From Saltatorellus ferox (GTDB lineage: Bacteria > Planctomycetota > UBA1135 > GCA-002686595), in the NCBI GenBank assembly GCA_007751475.1, contig CP036434.1:558001-622000 (forward strand): DNA of 64,000 nucleotides, read 5' to 3'. Of this stretch, positions 1 to 8,531 are shown piece after piece. How positions within the stretch are numbered: the first letter of the stretch is position 1; each line of letters opens with the position of its first letter. The position numbers and the translations under genes were made by a program. Below the pieces are notes generated by a model that was not told the origin of the DNA, ran no database searches, and saw only the letters and a list, made by a program, of their open reading frames with translations.

Positions 1-321
1 CTCGAGGTACCCCTCCAGGCCAAATCCGTTGTAGAAGACGAGGTCGGCGGCCATGAGCTGCTGGACGTCGTCACGGGTGGCGCGGAAGAGGTGCGGGTCC
101 ACGGTCGGTCCGAAGAGCACGTGCACTTCGGCCGTCCCACCAGCGACTGCGCGAACGATGTCACCGATCATGGTCGTCGTGCAGACCACGACCTTCTTAT
201 CAGGCTCCCGCGCGCCAGAGTCCGTCGCAGAGGCGGCGGATCCATCACGACAACTCCATGCGCCGAGAAGCACGAGGCAAGCGAGGATGTGGACGGCGGC
301 TGAGCGGAGATGGCGTGGCAT
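1..321 (-). CDS. Metal ABC transporter substrate-binding lipoprotein (TroA/MntA/ZnuA type), 5' part only
   Basis: The gene begins at the ATG at 321 on the minus strand and runs off the left edge, so only the first 107 residues are visible. The N-terminus is a basic segment plus a hydrophobic stretch ending in Cys24, consistent with a lipoprotein signal, although the residues before Cys (A-W-S) fit the lipobox poorly. The mature part opens with VVCTTTMIGDIVRAVAG, the typical first strand and helix of the cluster 9 (TroA) family, and continues to GPTVDPHLF. The His of DPH is the first metal ligand in this family. The family delivers Mn2+, Zn2+ or Fe2+ to an ABC importer. The MntR-type gene lies just upstream on the same strand, so Mn2+ is the most likely substrate (inference). 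The rest of the gene and any permease and ATPase genes lie outside the window. Confidence 0.85.
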   Translation of the reverse strand, partial: MPRHLRSAAVHILACLVLLGAWSCRDGSAASATDSGAREPDKKVVVCTTTMIGDIVRAVAGGTAEVHVLFGPTVDPHLFRATRDDVQQLMAADLVFYNGFGLEGYLE

Positions 322-482
322 GGGGCGAGGGATCCGGACTCCTGGGCTCATCGGGGGAGCTGGTGCTGGCTGAATCCTCGTGGAGGAAGTGTAGCATGGG
401 CTACGGATGGGAGCCCCTTCAATATCCAGGACCGCGCCGGTAAGCCACGGAGTCTCGCCCGACGGAGGTGTTTACGATTACC

Positions 483-1400
483 TTACGTTTGGGGCGGGCT
501 GGGGTCCTGGGGGGGCCGGCAGCCGCACAGCTCGGCGAAGATCTGAAGGGTCACAGGGCTGACGTGGTGCTCCACCCCTTCCGCGTCGAGTTCCGCCATC
601 CTCGGGGAGACGCCGAGCCACTGGAGGAAGGCCAGGACGATCCGGTGGCGCTCCCGGGCTCGGTCGGCGAGGCCCTGGCCCTGGGAGGTGAGGTGAACGG
701 GACGGTAAGGGGCGGTCTCCACGAAACCGTCGCGCTGGAGGCGGCCCAGCATGCGGCTGACGGTCACGTGGCTGACGCCGAAGTGGTGGGCGAGATCCAC
801 GACACGCGCCGCTCCTCGATCGGCAATGAGGTCGCCGATCGCCTCGACGTAGTCCTCCACGAGCTCGATCGCATGGGCCGCGCGGACGTGCTGGAAGCGT
901 TCGTCGGACCTCGAACCCGTGGGGGCCGGTGGGGCCTTCGCCTGGTCCACGTAGCGCTGGAAGGCGGCGAGCGAGTCGGGTCCGACGTGGTGCTCGATCC
1001 CCTCGGCGTCGAGGTCGGCGGTGGGTTGGGGGACGCCCACGGCCATGAGGAACCGGAGAACGATGGCGTGGCGCGCCTTCGAGGCCGCGGCCATGGCTTC
1101 GCCCGCGGCGGTCAGATCGATCGAGCGGTAGGGGGCGGTGCGGACGAGTCCGTCGCGCTGCAGTCGGTCGACCGTGCGACTCACGGTGACGTGGCTGATC
1201 CCGAAGCACTCCGCGAGGTCGCGCACTCGGGCTTCGCCGCGACGTTCCAGGAGGTCCGCGATGGCTTCCACGTAGTCCTCGGCCGTCTCCGTCCGGTTGG
1301 CGCGGCGGACGGCGGCGTGCCGGTCACTCACCCGGTAGGGCTTCGAACCAGGTCGGGCGGATGCCTGCGGCTCCGGCGGAGTCTTCTCTGGGTCGGTCAC
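483..1400 (-). CDS. mntR: Tandem-fused MntR-like (DtxR family) metal-dependent transcriptional regulator
   Basis: This is a DtxR/MntR-type repressor in which the whole MntR unit occurs twice in one chain. Each half has a winged-helix domain (GISHVTVSRTVDRLQRDG and GVSHVTVSRMLGRLQRDG) followed by the dimerisation helix region. The residues matching the B. subtilis MntR metal site are kept in both halves: EDYVEA (Asp and Glu), RH (ARHAIV, ERHRIV) and DAEGxEHHV. Ordinary MntR is about 140-155 residues and works as a homodimer; this chain is 305 residues from the GTG at 1400. I chose that GTG because the longer frame would overlap the start of the divergent reductase gene; no strong ribosome site is visible. 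The gene lies 161 bp upstream of the metal-binding lipoprotein gene on the same strand, so it probably controls that importer. Confidence 0.85.
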   Translation of the reverse strand: MTDPEKTPPEPQASARPGSKPYRVSDRHAAVRRANRTETAEDYVEAIADLLERRGEARVRDLAECFGISHVTVSRTVDRLQRDGLVRTAPYRSIDLTAAGEAMAAASKARHAIVLRFLMAVGVPQPTADLDAEGIEHHVGPDSLAAFQRYVDQAKAPPAPTGSRSDERFQHVRAAHAIELVEDYVEAIGDLIADRGAARVVDLAHHFGVSHVTVSRMLGRLQRDGFVETAPYRPVHLTSQGQGLADRARERHRIVLAFLQWLGVSPRMAELDAEGVEHHVSPVTLQIFAELCGCRPPQDPSPPQT

Positions 1401-1542
1401 GTGGCGCTTGCCGCAAAAGAATCGCTGGCGGGGGGCAAAGGGTAGCAACACGGCGCGGCCATGCCCCGTATGGTCTTCCGCTCGTCGCCTGGCCGTCGAA
1501 TCACCCCCTCCCCGAGCCTCTTTTCCCCAGGGGTCCCCTGAC

Positions 1543-2478
1543 ATGAACTACCGCAGGATGGGCCGTACCGGCCTACGCATCAGCAGCGTTTCCATCGGAG
1601 GATGGCTGACCTTCGGAGGGAGCGTCGGCGCGTCCGAAACGCGTGAGATCATCAAGACCGCGGTGGGCGCCGGGGTCAATTTCGTCGACCTGGCGGACGT
1701 CTATTCGAAGGGAGCGGCCGAGTCGGTGATCGGGGACGTGCTCGCGGACTACCGGCGCAGCGACCTCGTTCTTTCGAGCAAGGTCTTCGGGCGGATGGGG
1801 GATGGGCCCAACGACCGAGGCCTCTCGCGCAAGCACATCTTCGAGAGCGTGGAGTCCTCGCTGAAGCGGCTGAAGACCGACTACCTGGACCTCTACTTCT
1901 GTCATCGCCCGGACGCCGATACGCCGCTCGAAGAAACCGTCCGCGCGATGGACGACCTGGTGCATCAGGGGAAGGTGCTCTACTGGGGTACGAGCGTCTG
2001 GCCCGCCGAGTCTCTGCAGGCCGCCCATGATCTCTGCGATCGTCGCGGCTACTACGCGCCGCTCGTGGAGCAGCCCGAGTACAGCCTGCTCCAGCGCTCG
2101 ATCGAGGCCGAGGTGCTGCCAGAGGCCGCGCGACTCGGCATGGGGCTCGTGGTGTGGAGTCCGCTGGCAGGCGGACTGCTGACGGGCAAGTACGACGACG
2201 GCGTTCCCGAGGGCAGTCGCGGTGCCGAGACGAAGTGGCTCGACGAGAAGCTGAACGACGCCACGCGCGTCAGGCTACGCGTGCTCAGCCGGGTCGCCCG
2301 GGAGCTGGGTGTGGAGCCGTCGCAGCTCGCCCTGGCGTGGATCCTGAACCGTCCCGAGATCACGTGTGTAATCACCGGCGCGACGCGGTGCGAGCAGGTG
2401 CTGGCGAACGTGGCCGCGGCCGAACTCGAGCTTTCACGCGAAACCATGGTCACGCTCGACGAGGCGTTCCGGATTTGA
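1543..2478 (+). CDS. Aldo/keto reductase, potassium-channel beta-subunit-like subgroup
   Basis: The 311-residue protein reads as an NADPH-dependent aldo/keto reductase. The first strand MNYRRMGRTGLRISSVSIGG, the active-site region NFVDLADVYSKGAAE with Asp and Tyr, the catalytic Lys in VLSSKVFG, and the strand DLYFCHRPD in the usual His position all fit. The C-terminal ITGATRCEQV is the cofactor-binding part. The subgroup resembles voltage-gated K+ channel beta subunits and YghZ-type reductases. The substrate cannot be told. The start is the ATG at 1543, preceded by an AGGGG stretch; the longer open frame upstream is low-quality sequence overlapping the divergent regulator. The stop codon overlaps the TTG start of the next gene (TTGA), so the two are probably translated together. 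Confidence 0.88.
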   Translation: MNYRRMGRTGLRISSVSIGGWLTFGGSVGASETREIIKTAVGAGVNFVDLADVYSKGAAESVIGDVLADYRRSDLVLSSKVFGRMGDGPNDRGLSRKHIFESVESSLKRLKTDYLDLYFCHRPDADTPLEETVRAMDDLVHQGKVLYWGTSVWPAESLQAAHDLCDRRGYYAPLVEQPEYSLLQRSIEAEVLPEAARLGMGLVVWSPLAGGLLTGKYDDGVPEGSRGAETKWLDEKLNDATRVRLRVLSRVARELGVEPSQLALAWILNRPEITCVITGATRCEQVLANVAAAELELSRETMVTLDEAFRI

Positions 2479-3767
2479 GTCTCGCACGTCATGAAGGCCC
2501 ATGGGCCCGCGGGTGTCGGGCTTCGCAGGCCGGTATCGCACTCCGCAAGCTCCTCGTGTTGATCGGTGCCTCGGTCGTCGCTCTGCTGATCGTCGAGGTC
2601 GCCGTCGGGCGGTATTTCCCCGTGGGAGGGCGCATCTACGCGCTCGACGCGGAGCTCCTGTACGATGCGCTTCCCGACGCGTCCCGTATCCAGCCGATGG
2701 ATCGAGCGTTCGTCAAGGAAGGGGACGCAGCGCGCGTCTTCGTGTCCACGGGAGCGGAGGGATTCCGCGGCGGCGACCTCGAGGCGTCCGGATCCCACAA
2801 GCGCATCCTCGTGCTGGGGGACTCCCTGGTCATGGCAGAGAATGTGCCCCTGGAGGGGACGTTCGTAAGCACGCTCGGACGAGAACTGGAGGCTCGCATC
2901 GGCGAGCCCGGGTCGATCGAGATGGTCAATGCAGGCCGTTCTGGCTATGGACCCGATCAAGCGCTGCTCCTCTTCGAAAGAGACGTCGATTCGATCGACC
3001 CTGACCTCGTCGTCTTCGTTCTCTGCGCCCACAACGACTTTGGAGACCTGATGCGGAACAAGCTGTTTCGCCTCGATGGAGAGCAAGGACTGATACGCGA
3101 GTCCCCGGTGGTCGGCGAGCGGATGCGGGAGCGATTCGACGAGCTTCGATCCGCGAGCGAAGCGCCGGCACTGGTGCGACTGTGGCGCTTCTGGCAATCG
3201 GCTCGGCGCTTGCCCGAGTCCATGGAGCCGTTGCCGCCGGGGATGATGGGTCTCTACGTGATGGCGCTCGAGGCCCAGGCGCGCGAGCACCTCGTGATCC
3301 GCGATCCCGAAGTGGTCTCGCTCTTCGAGGACGTCTACGACATCGACGTGGCAGCCGATCTCCCCGGGAGTTTCGCCGCGGCCAAGCGCGATCTCATGAC
3401 GGGGGTGCTGTCGCGGATGGTGAAGGAAGCGAACGAGCGGCATTTGCCCGTTCTCTTCGTGGTCGTTCCGTCGGCTGTGGACATGTGCCAGGACTTCGGC
3501 GTTCGGGTCGATCCGGTGCGGTTCCCAGGGCACCAGCCGACCCGGCTGGTCGATGCTCTCGTCGGGTGCGTAGGGCTCGCGGGTGGCGTGGTGGTCGACG
3601 TCACGCCGGCGCTCGCGGCAAGCGGACCCGCCGATCGATATTTCGTCGGCGGAACCGATATCCATTGGAACGCCGGGGGGCAGGGTGCGGCTGCCTCCTA
3701 CGTGGCCGAGGAACTCCTTCGCGACACTGCGGCGGCGGGTGCGCTCGGGGTCGAGGTCGATCGCTGA
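2475..3767 (+). CDS. Membrane-anchored SGNH/GDSL hydrolase-fold protein
   Basis: The 430-residue product has one N-terminal transmembrane anchor (about residues 25-45) and an extracytoplasmic SGNH hydrolase domain. Visible blocks are the nucleophile motif ILVLGDSLVM (Ser117), the AGRSGYGPDQ block with the oxyanion Gly, the AHNDF block (Asn188), and the C-terminal DIHWNAGG with the Asp/His pair (Asp395, His397). All four catalytic blocks are therefore present, and an active esterase or acyltransferase partner is likely. The substrate is unknown. I chose the TTG at 2475 because it overlaps the upstream TGA as TTGA and gives a well-formed basic N-terminus. A GTG at 2556 is possible but would cut into the membrane segment. 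Confidence 0.8.
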   Translation: MSLARHEGPWARGCRASQAGIALRKLLVLIGASVVALLIVEVAVGRYFPVGGRIYALDAELLYDALPDASRIQPMDRAFVKEGDAARVFVSTGAEGFRGGDLEASGSHKRILVLGDSLVMAENVPLEGTFVSTLGRELEARIGEPGSIEMVNAGRSGYGPDQALLLFERDVDSIDPDLVVFVLCAHNDFGDLMRNKLFRLDGEQGLIRESPVVGERMRERFDELRSASEAPALVRLWRFWQSARRLPESMEPLPPGMMGLYVMALEAQAREHLVIRDPEVVSLFEDVYDIDVAADLPGSFAAAKRDLMTGVLSRMVKEANERHLPVLFVVVPSAVDMCQDFGVRVDPVRFPGHQPTRLVDALVGCVGLAGGVVVDVTPALAASGPADRYFVGGTDIHWNAGGQGAAASYVAEELLRDTAAAGALGVEVDR

Positions 3768-3804
3768 AGCCGCAAGTTCTTATCCCCCTTAGGGTTGGGG
3801 ATGG

Positions 3805-3878
3805 TACGCCCGACAGGATTCGAACCTGTGACCTTTCGCTCCGGAGGCGAACGCTCTATCCAGCTGAGCTACGGGCGC
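3805..3878 (-). tRNA. tRNA-Arg (anticodon CCG), with encoded CCA end
   Basis: Read on the minus strand this is a complete 74-nt cloverleaf. The acceptor stem GCGCCCG pairs with CGGGCGT (first pair G-U). The D-arm contains AGCTCAGCTGGATAGAGC, the anticodon stem-loop is TTCGC-CTCCGGA-GCGAA (anticodon CCG), and the T-arm has GGTTCGAATCC. The discriminator base is A, followed by CCA encoded in the DNA at 3802-3804. It lies downstream of the SGNH gene on the opposite strand. Confidence 0.97.
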
Positions 3879-4176
3879 TTGCGAGCGGGGGATACTACGG
3901 CCCAGGGGCGCTCCTGCGCCACTCTGCGGGGCTCTGAAACCTCACGAAGCCTGTTCCGGGGGCGATTCCCGAATTCGTGGGATGGCGCCCGTCATGGTGG
4001 CCCGGACAGGACGCAGTACTCCTGGGGGTCTCAAATGGAGATTTACTGGAAGGATGTCCGCTTTGGCCCATACCCAAACATCTTTTCTGCGGATTCGACG
4101 GATCCCCTGTAACCTGTCCTCCTTGGCTTGCCTAGGCCATACAGTTCGTCAATCCCTGGTCCTACACGGAGTCCCG
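3879..4176. other. Intergenic region, nothing recognised
   Basis: This is about 300 bases between the tRNA and the next plus-strand gene. It must hold the tRNA promoter (minus strand) and the promoter of the secreted protein at 4177. I see no convincing gene, repeat or terminator. Confidence 0.5.
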
Positions 4177-5208
4177 ATGCCTGACATCCCCTGCGCCCCC
4201 CCTCTTGCGCGCTCCTCGAGATCATCTGCCCTCGTGGCGGCTCTGATGGCTGGTGGCGTCGTTGCCGGGATGGCCTGCGCCGGTTGGGCGATTCCCTTGG
4301 GTGCCTCTGACCGCCCGATGGGGGCTACGGAAGGCGCTCGAAACTGGGGTCTTGCCGGGGTCCCGGTCGATCTGGCGGGTGCGCCCATCGAGGTGCTCCG
4401 CGCCGACCCCAACGGTGACCAAGACCAGGATCGAGATGGGGTCCCTGATGCCCAGGAAATCGTGCTCGGGCTGCTTCCTCAAACGGCGGACTCAGACGGC
4501 GACGGCTACGACGACGGTGAAGAACTGGCCCGTCAGTCCGATCCGCTGGATTATGAATCCATCCCTATGTCGGGCGGCATTTCCGCCTCGCTGACGGCGC
4601 GCGGGGAAGAGGACAAGCTGCGGCTGGTGATCTGCATTCACGAGCCTGCGGGAGAAGTGGGTCTCGCCAAGGTGCGCATCGGGGCGTTGACGAGCCAAGG
4701 CGTCGTGTCGGTCCCCATCGGACGTTTCCTGGGGCTCGCAGATATCTACGAGGCGGACGCTGTGGACGCGGCCAAGGTCACGGTCATCGACATCCCGCTG
4801 AGTGCGAACTTCGTACACGCCAACGAGTACGTGACGTTCTTCCTCGCCGCGGGCAACTTCCAGGACATCACGTACAACGCCGCTTCGAAGGTCGATGTGC
4901 AATCGACGGACGGCGTCCTGCTCTTGCTCCGTCCGCTCGAGGCGACGGCCCAGAGCTTCGTGGATGGCGGAAGCATCCGACAGCCGATCCCCCCTGCGTC
5001 CGGCCCGTCGATCCCGACGACTTGGATTCCGGGCGCCGTATGCTTCCAGCGTTCGGTGACGGTCGGAGGCAACGGCGCGGTCGTGCTCAAGCAGATCGTC
5101 GAGGCGAACTGTCTTTCGGGCTGGGACACCTTCTGCGCCTCCGACTGCAGCTCGTCGGTGGGCTCCACGTTCAGGACGATCGATCCGGCAGCTCTCCTCG
5201 GAGGCTGA
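4177..5208 (+). CDS. Secreted protein with thrombospondin type-3-like calcium-binding motifs
   Basis: The 343-residue protein begins with a signal peptide (RSSALVAALMAGGVVAGMACAG region). A short stretch around residues 85-125 follows with two D-x-D-x-D-G loops, NGDQDQDRDGVPD and DSDGDGYDDGEE, which look like TSP type-3 or dockerin-like calcium loops. The remaining 220 residues are beta-rich and match no family I know. They end in a Cys-containing tail (CLSGWDTFCASDCSSS) that could form disulphides outside the cell. I chose the ATG at 4177 because it gives a proper signal peptide; the open frame extends further upstream without coding character. No neighbour suggests a function. Confidence 0.7.
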   Translation: MPDIPCAPPLARSSRSSALVAALMAGGVVAGMACAGWAIPLGASDRPMGATEGARNWGLAGVPVDLAGAPIEVLRADPNGDQDQDRDGVPDAQEIVLGLLPQTADSDGDGYDDGEELARQSDPLDYESIPMSGGISASLTARGEEDKLRLVICIHEPAGEVGLAKVRIGALTSQGVVSVPIGRFLGLADIYEADAVDAAKVTVIDIPLSANFVHANEYVTFFLAAGNFQDITYNAASKVDVQSTDGVLLLLRPLEATAQSFVDGGSIRQPIPPASGPSIPTTWIPGAVCFQRSVTVGGNGAVVLKQIVEANCLSGWDTFCASDCSSSVGSTFRTIDPAALLGG

Positions 5209-5506
5209 TCAGCCGCTGAGCGGGTGTGTCCTGAATCCGGGACCTCTGGGCCGGTGTGTCTCGTACTGAGGCGCGCTGGCCCGGTCGATTTTCGCTGGCG
5301 CGATCTGCGTCACGAACTTCTCCGCGACTCAGCCTGGCATCGGGCATACTTCGTTCTACGACCCCCGCGCCCGGCCCGCCGCTTCCCTTCGGCAGGCCTG
5401 GCGATCCTCTGCTTTCCCTTTCGTGCATCGACCAGGTGCGCCTCGGGAATCGGGCAGCTTCGATGGAACTTTCCCCCGTCGGTCGCCGTCTCAAACACGA
5501 ATCCCC
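5209..5506. other. Intergenic region upstream of a sigma-factor gene
   Basis: About 300 bases hold no recognisable gene. The first 80 bases contain imperfect direct repeats around GGTGTGTC. The promoter of the sigma gene at 5507 should lie here, but I cannot point to a specific element. Confidence 0.4.
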
Positions 5507-6127
5507 ATGACAGGACCCCTCCGTATTGATCCCGACCGCGACCTCGTCCTGGAATGCCAGGGTGAGCCTGACCGCGGGTTCCAGGGTGCCTTCAGGCAGC
5601 TCTACGATCTCTACAAGGACCGGGTTTACAACGTTTGCTTCCGAATCACCGGCAACGCGACCGATGCCATGGATGCCTCACAGGAGACGTTCGGCATCCT
5701 TCATCGGAAGGTGGGAGCGTTTCGGTTCGAGTCGAAGTTCTCCAGCTGGGTGTACCGCATCGCCGTGAACGCCAGCATCGACATCAAGCGTCGATCCGGC
5801 GCCCGGGCCGTTGCCTCGCTCGATTCCATGAGGAGTTCTGCCGTGGATGGCTCTTCATCCCTCGATATCCGCGACGAGGACACCGAGGCGCCGGCTGCAG
5901 CCGCTTCCCGGCACGAGCTGGAGATCGATGTCCAGCGCGCGATCGACCGCCTTTCTCCGAAGATGCGAGCCATCATCGTGCTTCGCTATCTTGAAAGCCT
6001 GAGCTACGAGGAGATCTCCGACTCTCTCCAGATCTCCCTCGGCACGGTCAAGTCACGCCTCTCCAGGGCTCACGCAGCCCTGGATCGAGAGCTGACCCCC
6101 ATGCTGGACCGCCATTTCATCAACTGA
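5507..6127 (+). CDS. ECF RNA polymerase sigma factor (sigma-70 family, RpoE-like)
   Basis: The 206-residue protein has region 2 (FRQLYDLYKDRVYNVCFRIT, ATDAMDASQETFG, FSSWVYRIAVNASID) and, after an acidic linker, region 4 with the helix-turn-helix YEEISDSLQISLGTVKSRL. This is the standard ECF layout and size. The start at 5507 is followed directly by the sigma-2 region. The next genes on the same strand are a single-pass membrane protein and a lipoprotein with an RseB-like outline. The locus therefore looks like a sigma / anti-sigma / co-regulator set for an envelope signal, although 363 bases separate the sigma gene from its presumed partner. Confidence 0.92.
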   Translation: MTGPLRIDPDRDLVLECQGEPDRGFQGAFRQLYDLYKDRVYNVCFRITGNATDAMDASQETFGILHRKVGAFRFESKFSSWVYRIAVNASIDIKRRSGARAVASLDSMRSSAVDGSSSLDIRDEDTEAPAAAASRHELEIDVQRAIDRLSPKMRAIIVLRYLESLSYEEISDSLQISLGTVKSRLSRAHAALDRELTPMLDRHFIN

Positions 6128-6490
6128 TCCACCCCGGTCAGTCGAGCCCTTGCGGAAGAGGGTCTGCAAATCGTCTTGCGATAGGTGGTCCCATCGATGG
6201 AGTTCCGTTCGAGGACTGCTGACGGGGTAGAGTCGTGCTCCATGGTCCGGCATCGCCCTTTTTCGCAGAATGAGATAGGGTTTCTCGAAGGCACCCGGTC
6301 TCGGACGGAACACTCGCCACAGCCGAATCGTCCATGACGTCGAGTTCAGACACTTCTGCACTCTCTCTCCTCAGTCTCCCTCCTTCTCCTCCACCGTTAA
6401 CCCTCGAACTTCGAGCGTTGACCGGCTCCGCAACTCCGGGAGCCCGCGACGATCACCGCATCGTGGCTGGTCATCTCTCCGCCTCCTGCC
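6128..6490. other. 363-base region without a gene
   Basis: No open frame with coding character lies on either strand. A pyrimidine-rich run (about 6358-6400) is the only visible bias. It may be a long leader or carry a separate promoter for the downstream membrane-protein gene. Confidence 0.45.
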
Positions 6491-7396
6491 ATGTCTCCCG
6501 CGTCACCCGCCCCCAGCCCAGGTCAGGATCCATCGGATTCTGCGGGTCTCTCGGATTCCGGGTGTCTCTCGGATCTTGGGGGTGCATCGGATGTCGAGTG
6601 CGTGCTGATTCCCGAGGCGCGGCTGCCTGAGTTGCCCTCCGAGTCCGGCCCGGACCGGACACCAGGTGTCCTTGAGTCGGGAGAGGAAATCAACGCCTCG
6701 GACTCCGTTCGGCTGGCGGTGGAGCGTGCGGGCGTCGTGGCTGAATGGCTCCTCTCGCTCGAGCCCAAGGCAGCCCCCTCCTCGCTGGAGGGTGCGGTCG
6801 TGGCGGCCATCCACGCGGGCTACCAGCAGGAGCGCGCCGTCGCAGCCCTTGCCCGCCTCGGGCGACAGAAGGCCCCTTCGGGACTCGAGCAACTTGTCGC
6901 CGCGCACGTGCTTCGGACCGATCCGCAGACCCGCGCCGTCGCCCCTCTCGAGCTCGATCAGCGGGTGCAAGAGCGCGTCATGCAGCCGGAGGCCTCGATG
7001 GTCCGCGGGATGACCGATCGCTTGCCGCTCGTCCACGCGCCTTCCGAACTGGATCTCCGCTTGGAACGACAGCTCGTCCGCGGTGACGCAGCACTACAGG
7101 ATCCCTCGCGAAAGAGTGGTCCGGGCAAGGTGTTCGTTCGGAGGCTTCAGGTCTTCGGGGCCTCCATGGCCCTCGCAGGGGCCATCGCCTTCTTTGGAGG
7201 CGTACCCTCGAGCCTCTGGGTGTCCGGTGCGAAGTCCCGTCCAGGCTCGCTCGACCAGGTGGCCTCTTCGGGTGAGATCGCGACGTCCGCCAGCGGCCTG
7301 TCCTTTCGCGTCGTTCGTTTGACCGACGAAACCATCACGGACGCTGAGCGTAGCCTGATTCAGGCGCTGGGGCTCCCCGTCGGAGGAGGAAGCTGA
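6491..7396 (+). CDS. Single-pass membrane protein, candidate anti-sigma factor
   Basis: I do not recognise the family. The 301-residue protein has a Ser/Asp-rich N-terminal tail encoded by four 18-bp direct repeats (6534-6605). A cytoplasmic part of about 140 residues follows, with a recurring motif of the form P-x-x-L-E/D-x-x-V/L (PSSLEGAVV, PSGLEQLVA, PLELDQRVQ, PSELDLRLE). There is one transmembrane helix near residues 220-240 (FGASMALAGAIAFFGG) and a short outer segment. No zinc-binding H-x3-C-x2-C anti-sigma motif is present. Position between an ECF sigma gene and a lipoprotein gene, 4 bp from the latter, suggests an anti-sigma role; that is inference from context and topology. Confidence 0.6.
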   Translation: MSPASPAPSPGQDPSDSAGLSDSGCLSDLGGASDVECVLIPEARLPELPSESGPDRTPGVLESGEEINASDSVRLAVERAGVVAEWLLSLEPKAAPSSLEGAVVAAIHAGYQQERAVAALARLGRQKAPSGLEQLVAAHVLRTDPQTRAVAPLELDQRVQERVMQPEASMVRGMTDRLPLVHAPSELDLRLERQLVRGDAALQDPSRKSGPGKVFVRRLQVFGASMALAGAIAFFGGVPSSLWVSGAKSRPGSLDQVASSGEIATSASGLSFRVVRLTDETITDAERSLIQALGLPVGGGS

Positions 7397-7400
7397 TCCC

Positions 7401-8531
7401 ATGGGTCCAGCGACTGCCGAGGAACGCGGTGTTCCGATCGCTTCCCGTGTGCTGACCTCGGTCCGCTCGGGCTCGCGCATGCTGGGTGTTTTCGCCCTGG
7501 TGGCATTGGCGGCCTGCGTGGACAACGGAGCTGAGGGCCGGGCAGCCGACGACGGACCGCTCCCGGTCTTCCGAGGAGGCGCCGAGGCCGGAGGTTCCTT
7601 GCCGGTTCTCGATCTCATGGTCGGTGTTCAGGATCGAACCGCCTTCCGCGGCATTCGCCGCGTCATGGAGATGCAGACCTCCGAAACGGGAAGCAGCGTG
7701 CGGATGGAGCAGCTCGAGGACGTCGGTGCGGACGGCACCGGCCAGTTCTCGATCGAACTCTTTGACGTGCTGATGGCCCCTACGGGCGTGGACACCCTCG
7801 CCTACGAGATGCTGTTCGAGTCCTCGACGCGGTTCCTTTGGACCATGCGAGACTTCCGGGTTCGGAACGCGGCGCAAGCGGCAAGCCACTACGCCATCAC
7901 GCTGTTGCCAGAGTCGCCTACCGTCGCGGGGATTCCCTGCGTTCGGCTGAGCTTCGTGCGCAATGGCCAGAACGGGGATCGACCCGGTCACTACGAGGCC
8001 GACGTCGACCCGAACACAGGATTCGTTCTCGCCTGGCAGGAGTTCGACGATGCGGGTCTTCCTCTGACCCAGATCGCCTACGAGAGCTTCGAGTACGGCG
8101 GCGACGTATCCAACATGATTCTCCGCGGTCGCTCCTTCTCCGCGGAGTCGCTCAATCTCTTCGCCCCCCTCGATTCCCAGGCGGGGTTCGAGGTGCACTG
8201 GCCGGATGTTCTCGTCGGCGACATGCAGTACGCGAAAGCCGAGGTTCAGAGGGTTCCCACGAGCCTGGTCGCCGGCATACCGGTGGGTCAGACGAGCTAC
8301 TTGCCGGCGGGGCGCTGGCTTCGACTCGTGGCTACCGATGGCATCGAGGCCCTCGTCTTCGCGCACTCCGAAGAGACGACCACGACATCGGCGGAGCTCG
8401 CCGGGCAGCTGGGACTCTACTCCCACGGCTCCTGGACGATCGGCCTCGGGAAGATCGATGGAGCGGCTTTCGTCGTGGCAGGGCGCTGTTCCGAGGCGCA
8501 GATTCAACAAGTGGTCGGCTCGGCCTTCTGA
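7401..8531 (+). CDS. Lipoprotein, possibly MucB/RseB-like (LolA fold)
   Basis: The 376-residue protein has a clear lipobox, LAAC, after a hydrophobic stretch near residue 38, so it is probably lipid-anchored outside the inner membrane. The body is beta-rich. The central part (residues ~70-240) and a C-terminal part beginning VQRVPTSLVAGIPVG, followed by LVATDGIEALVFAHS, are laid out like the two domains of the sigma-E co-regulator RseB/MucB. No signature residue proves this. The gene starts 4 bp after the membrane-protein gene, which supports a shared operon and a role in regulating the sigma factor at 5507. The true start could be the ATG at 7480, just before the signal peptide. Confidence 0.55.
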   Translation: MGPATAEERGVPIASRVLTSVRSGSRMLGVFALVALAACVDNGAEGRAADDGPLPVFRGGAEAGGSLPVLDLMVGVQDRTAFRGIRRVMEMQTSETGSSVRMEQLEDVGADGTGQFSIELFDVLMAPTGVDTLAYEMLFESSTRFLWTMRDFRVRNAAQAASHYAITLLPESPTVAGIPCVRLSFVRNGQNGDRPGHYEADVDPNTGFVLAWQEFDDAGLPLTQIAYESFEYGGDVSNMILRGRSFSAESLNLFAPLDSQAGFEVHWPDVLVGDMQYAKAEVQRVPTSLVAGIPVGQTSYLPAGRWLRLVATDGIEALVFAHSEETTTTSAELAGQLGLYSHGSWTIGLGKIDGAAFVVAGRCSEAQIQQVVGSAF

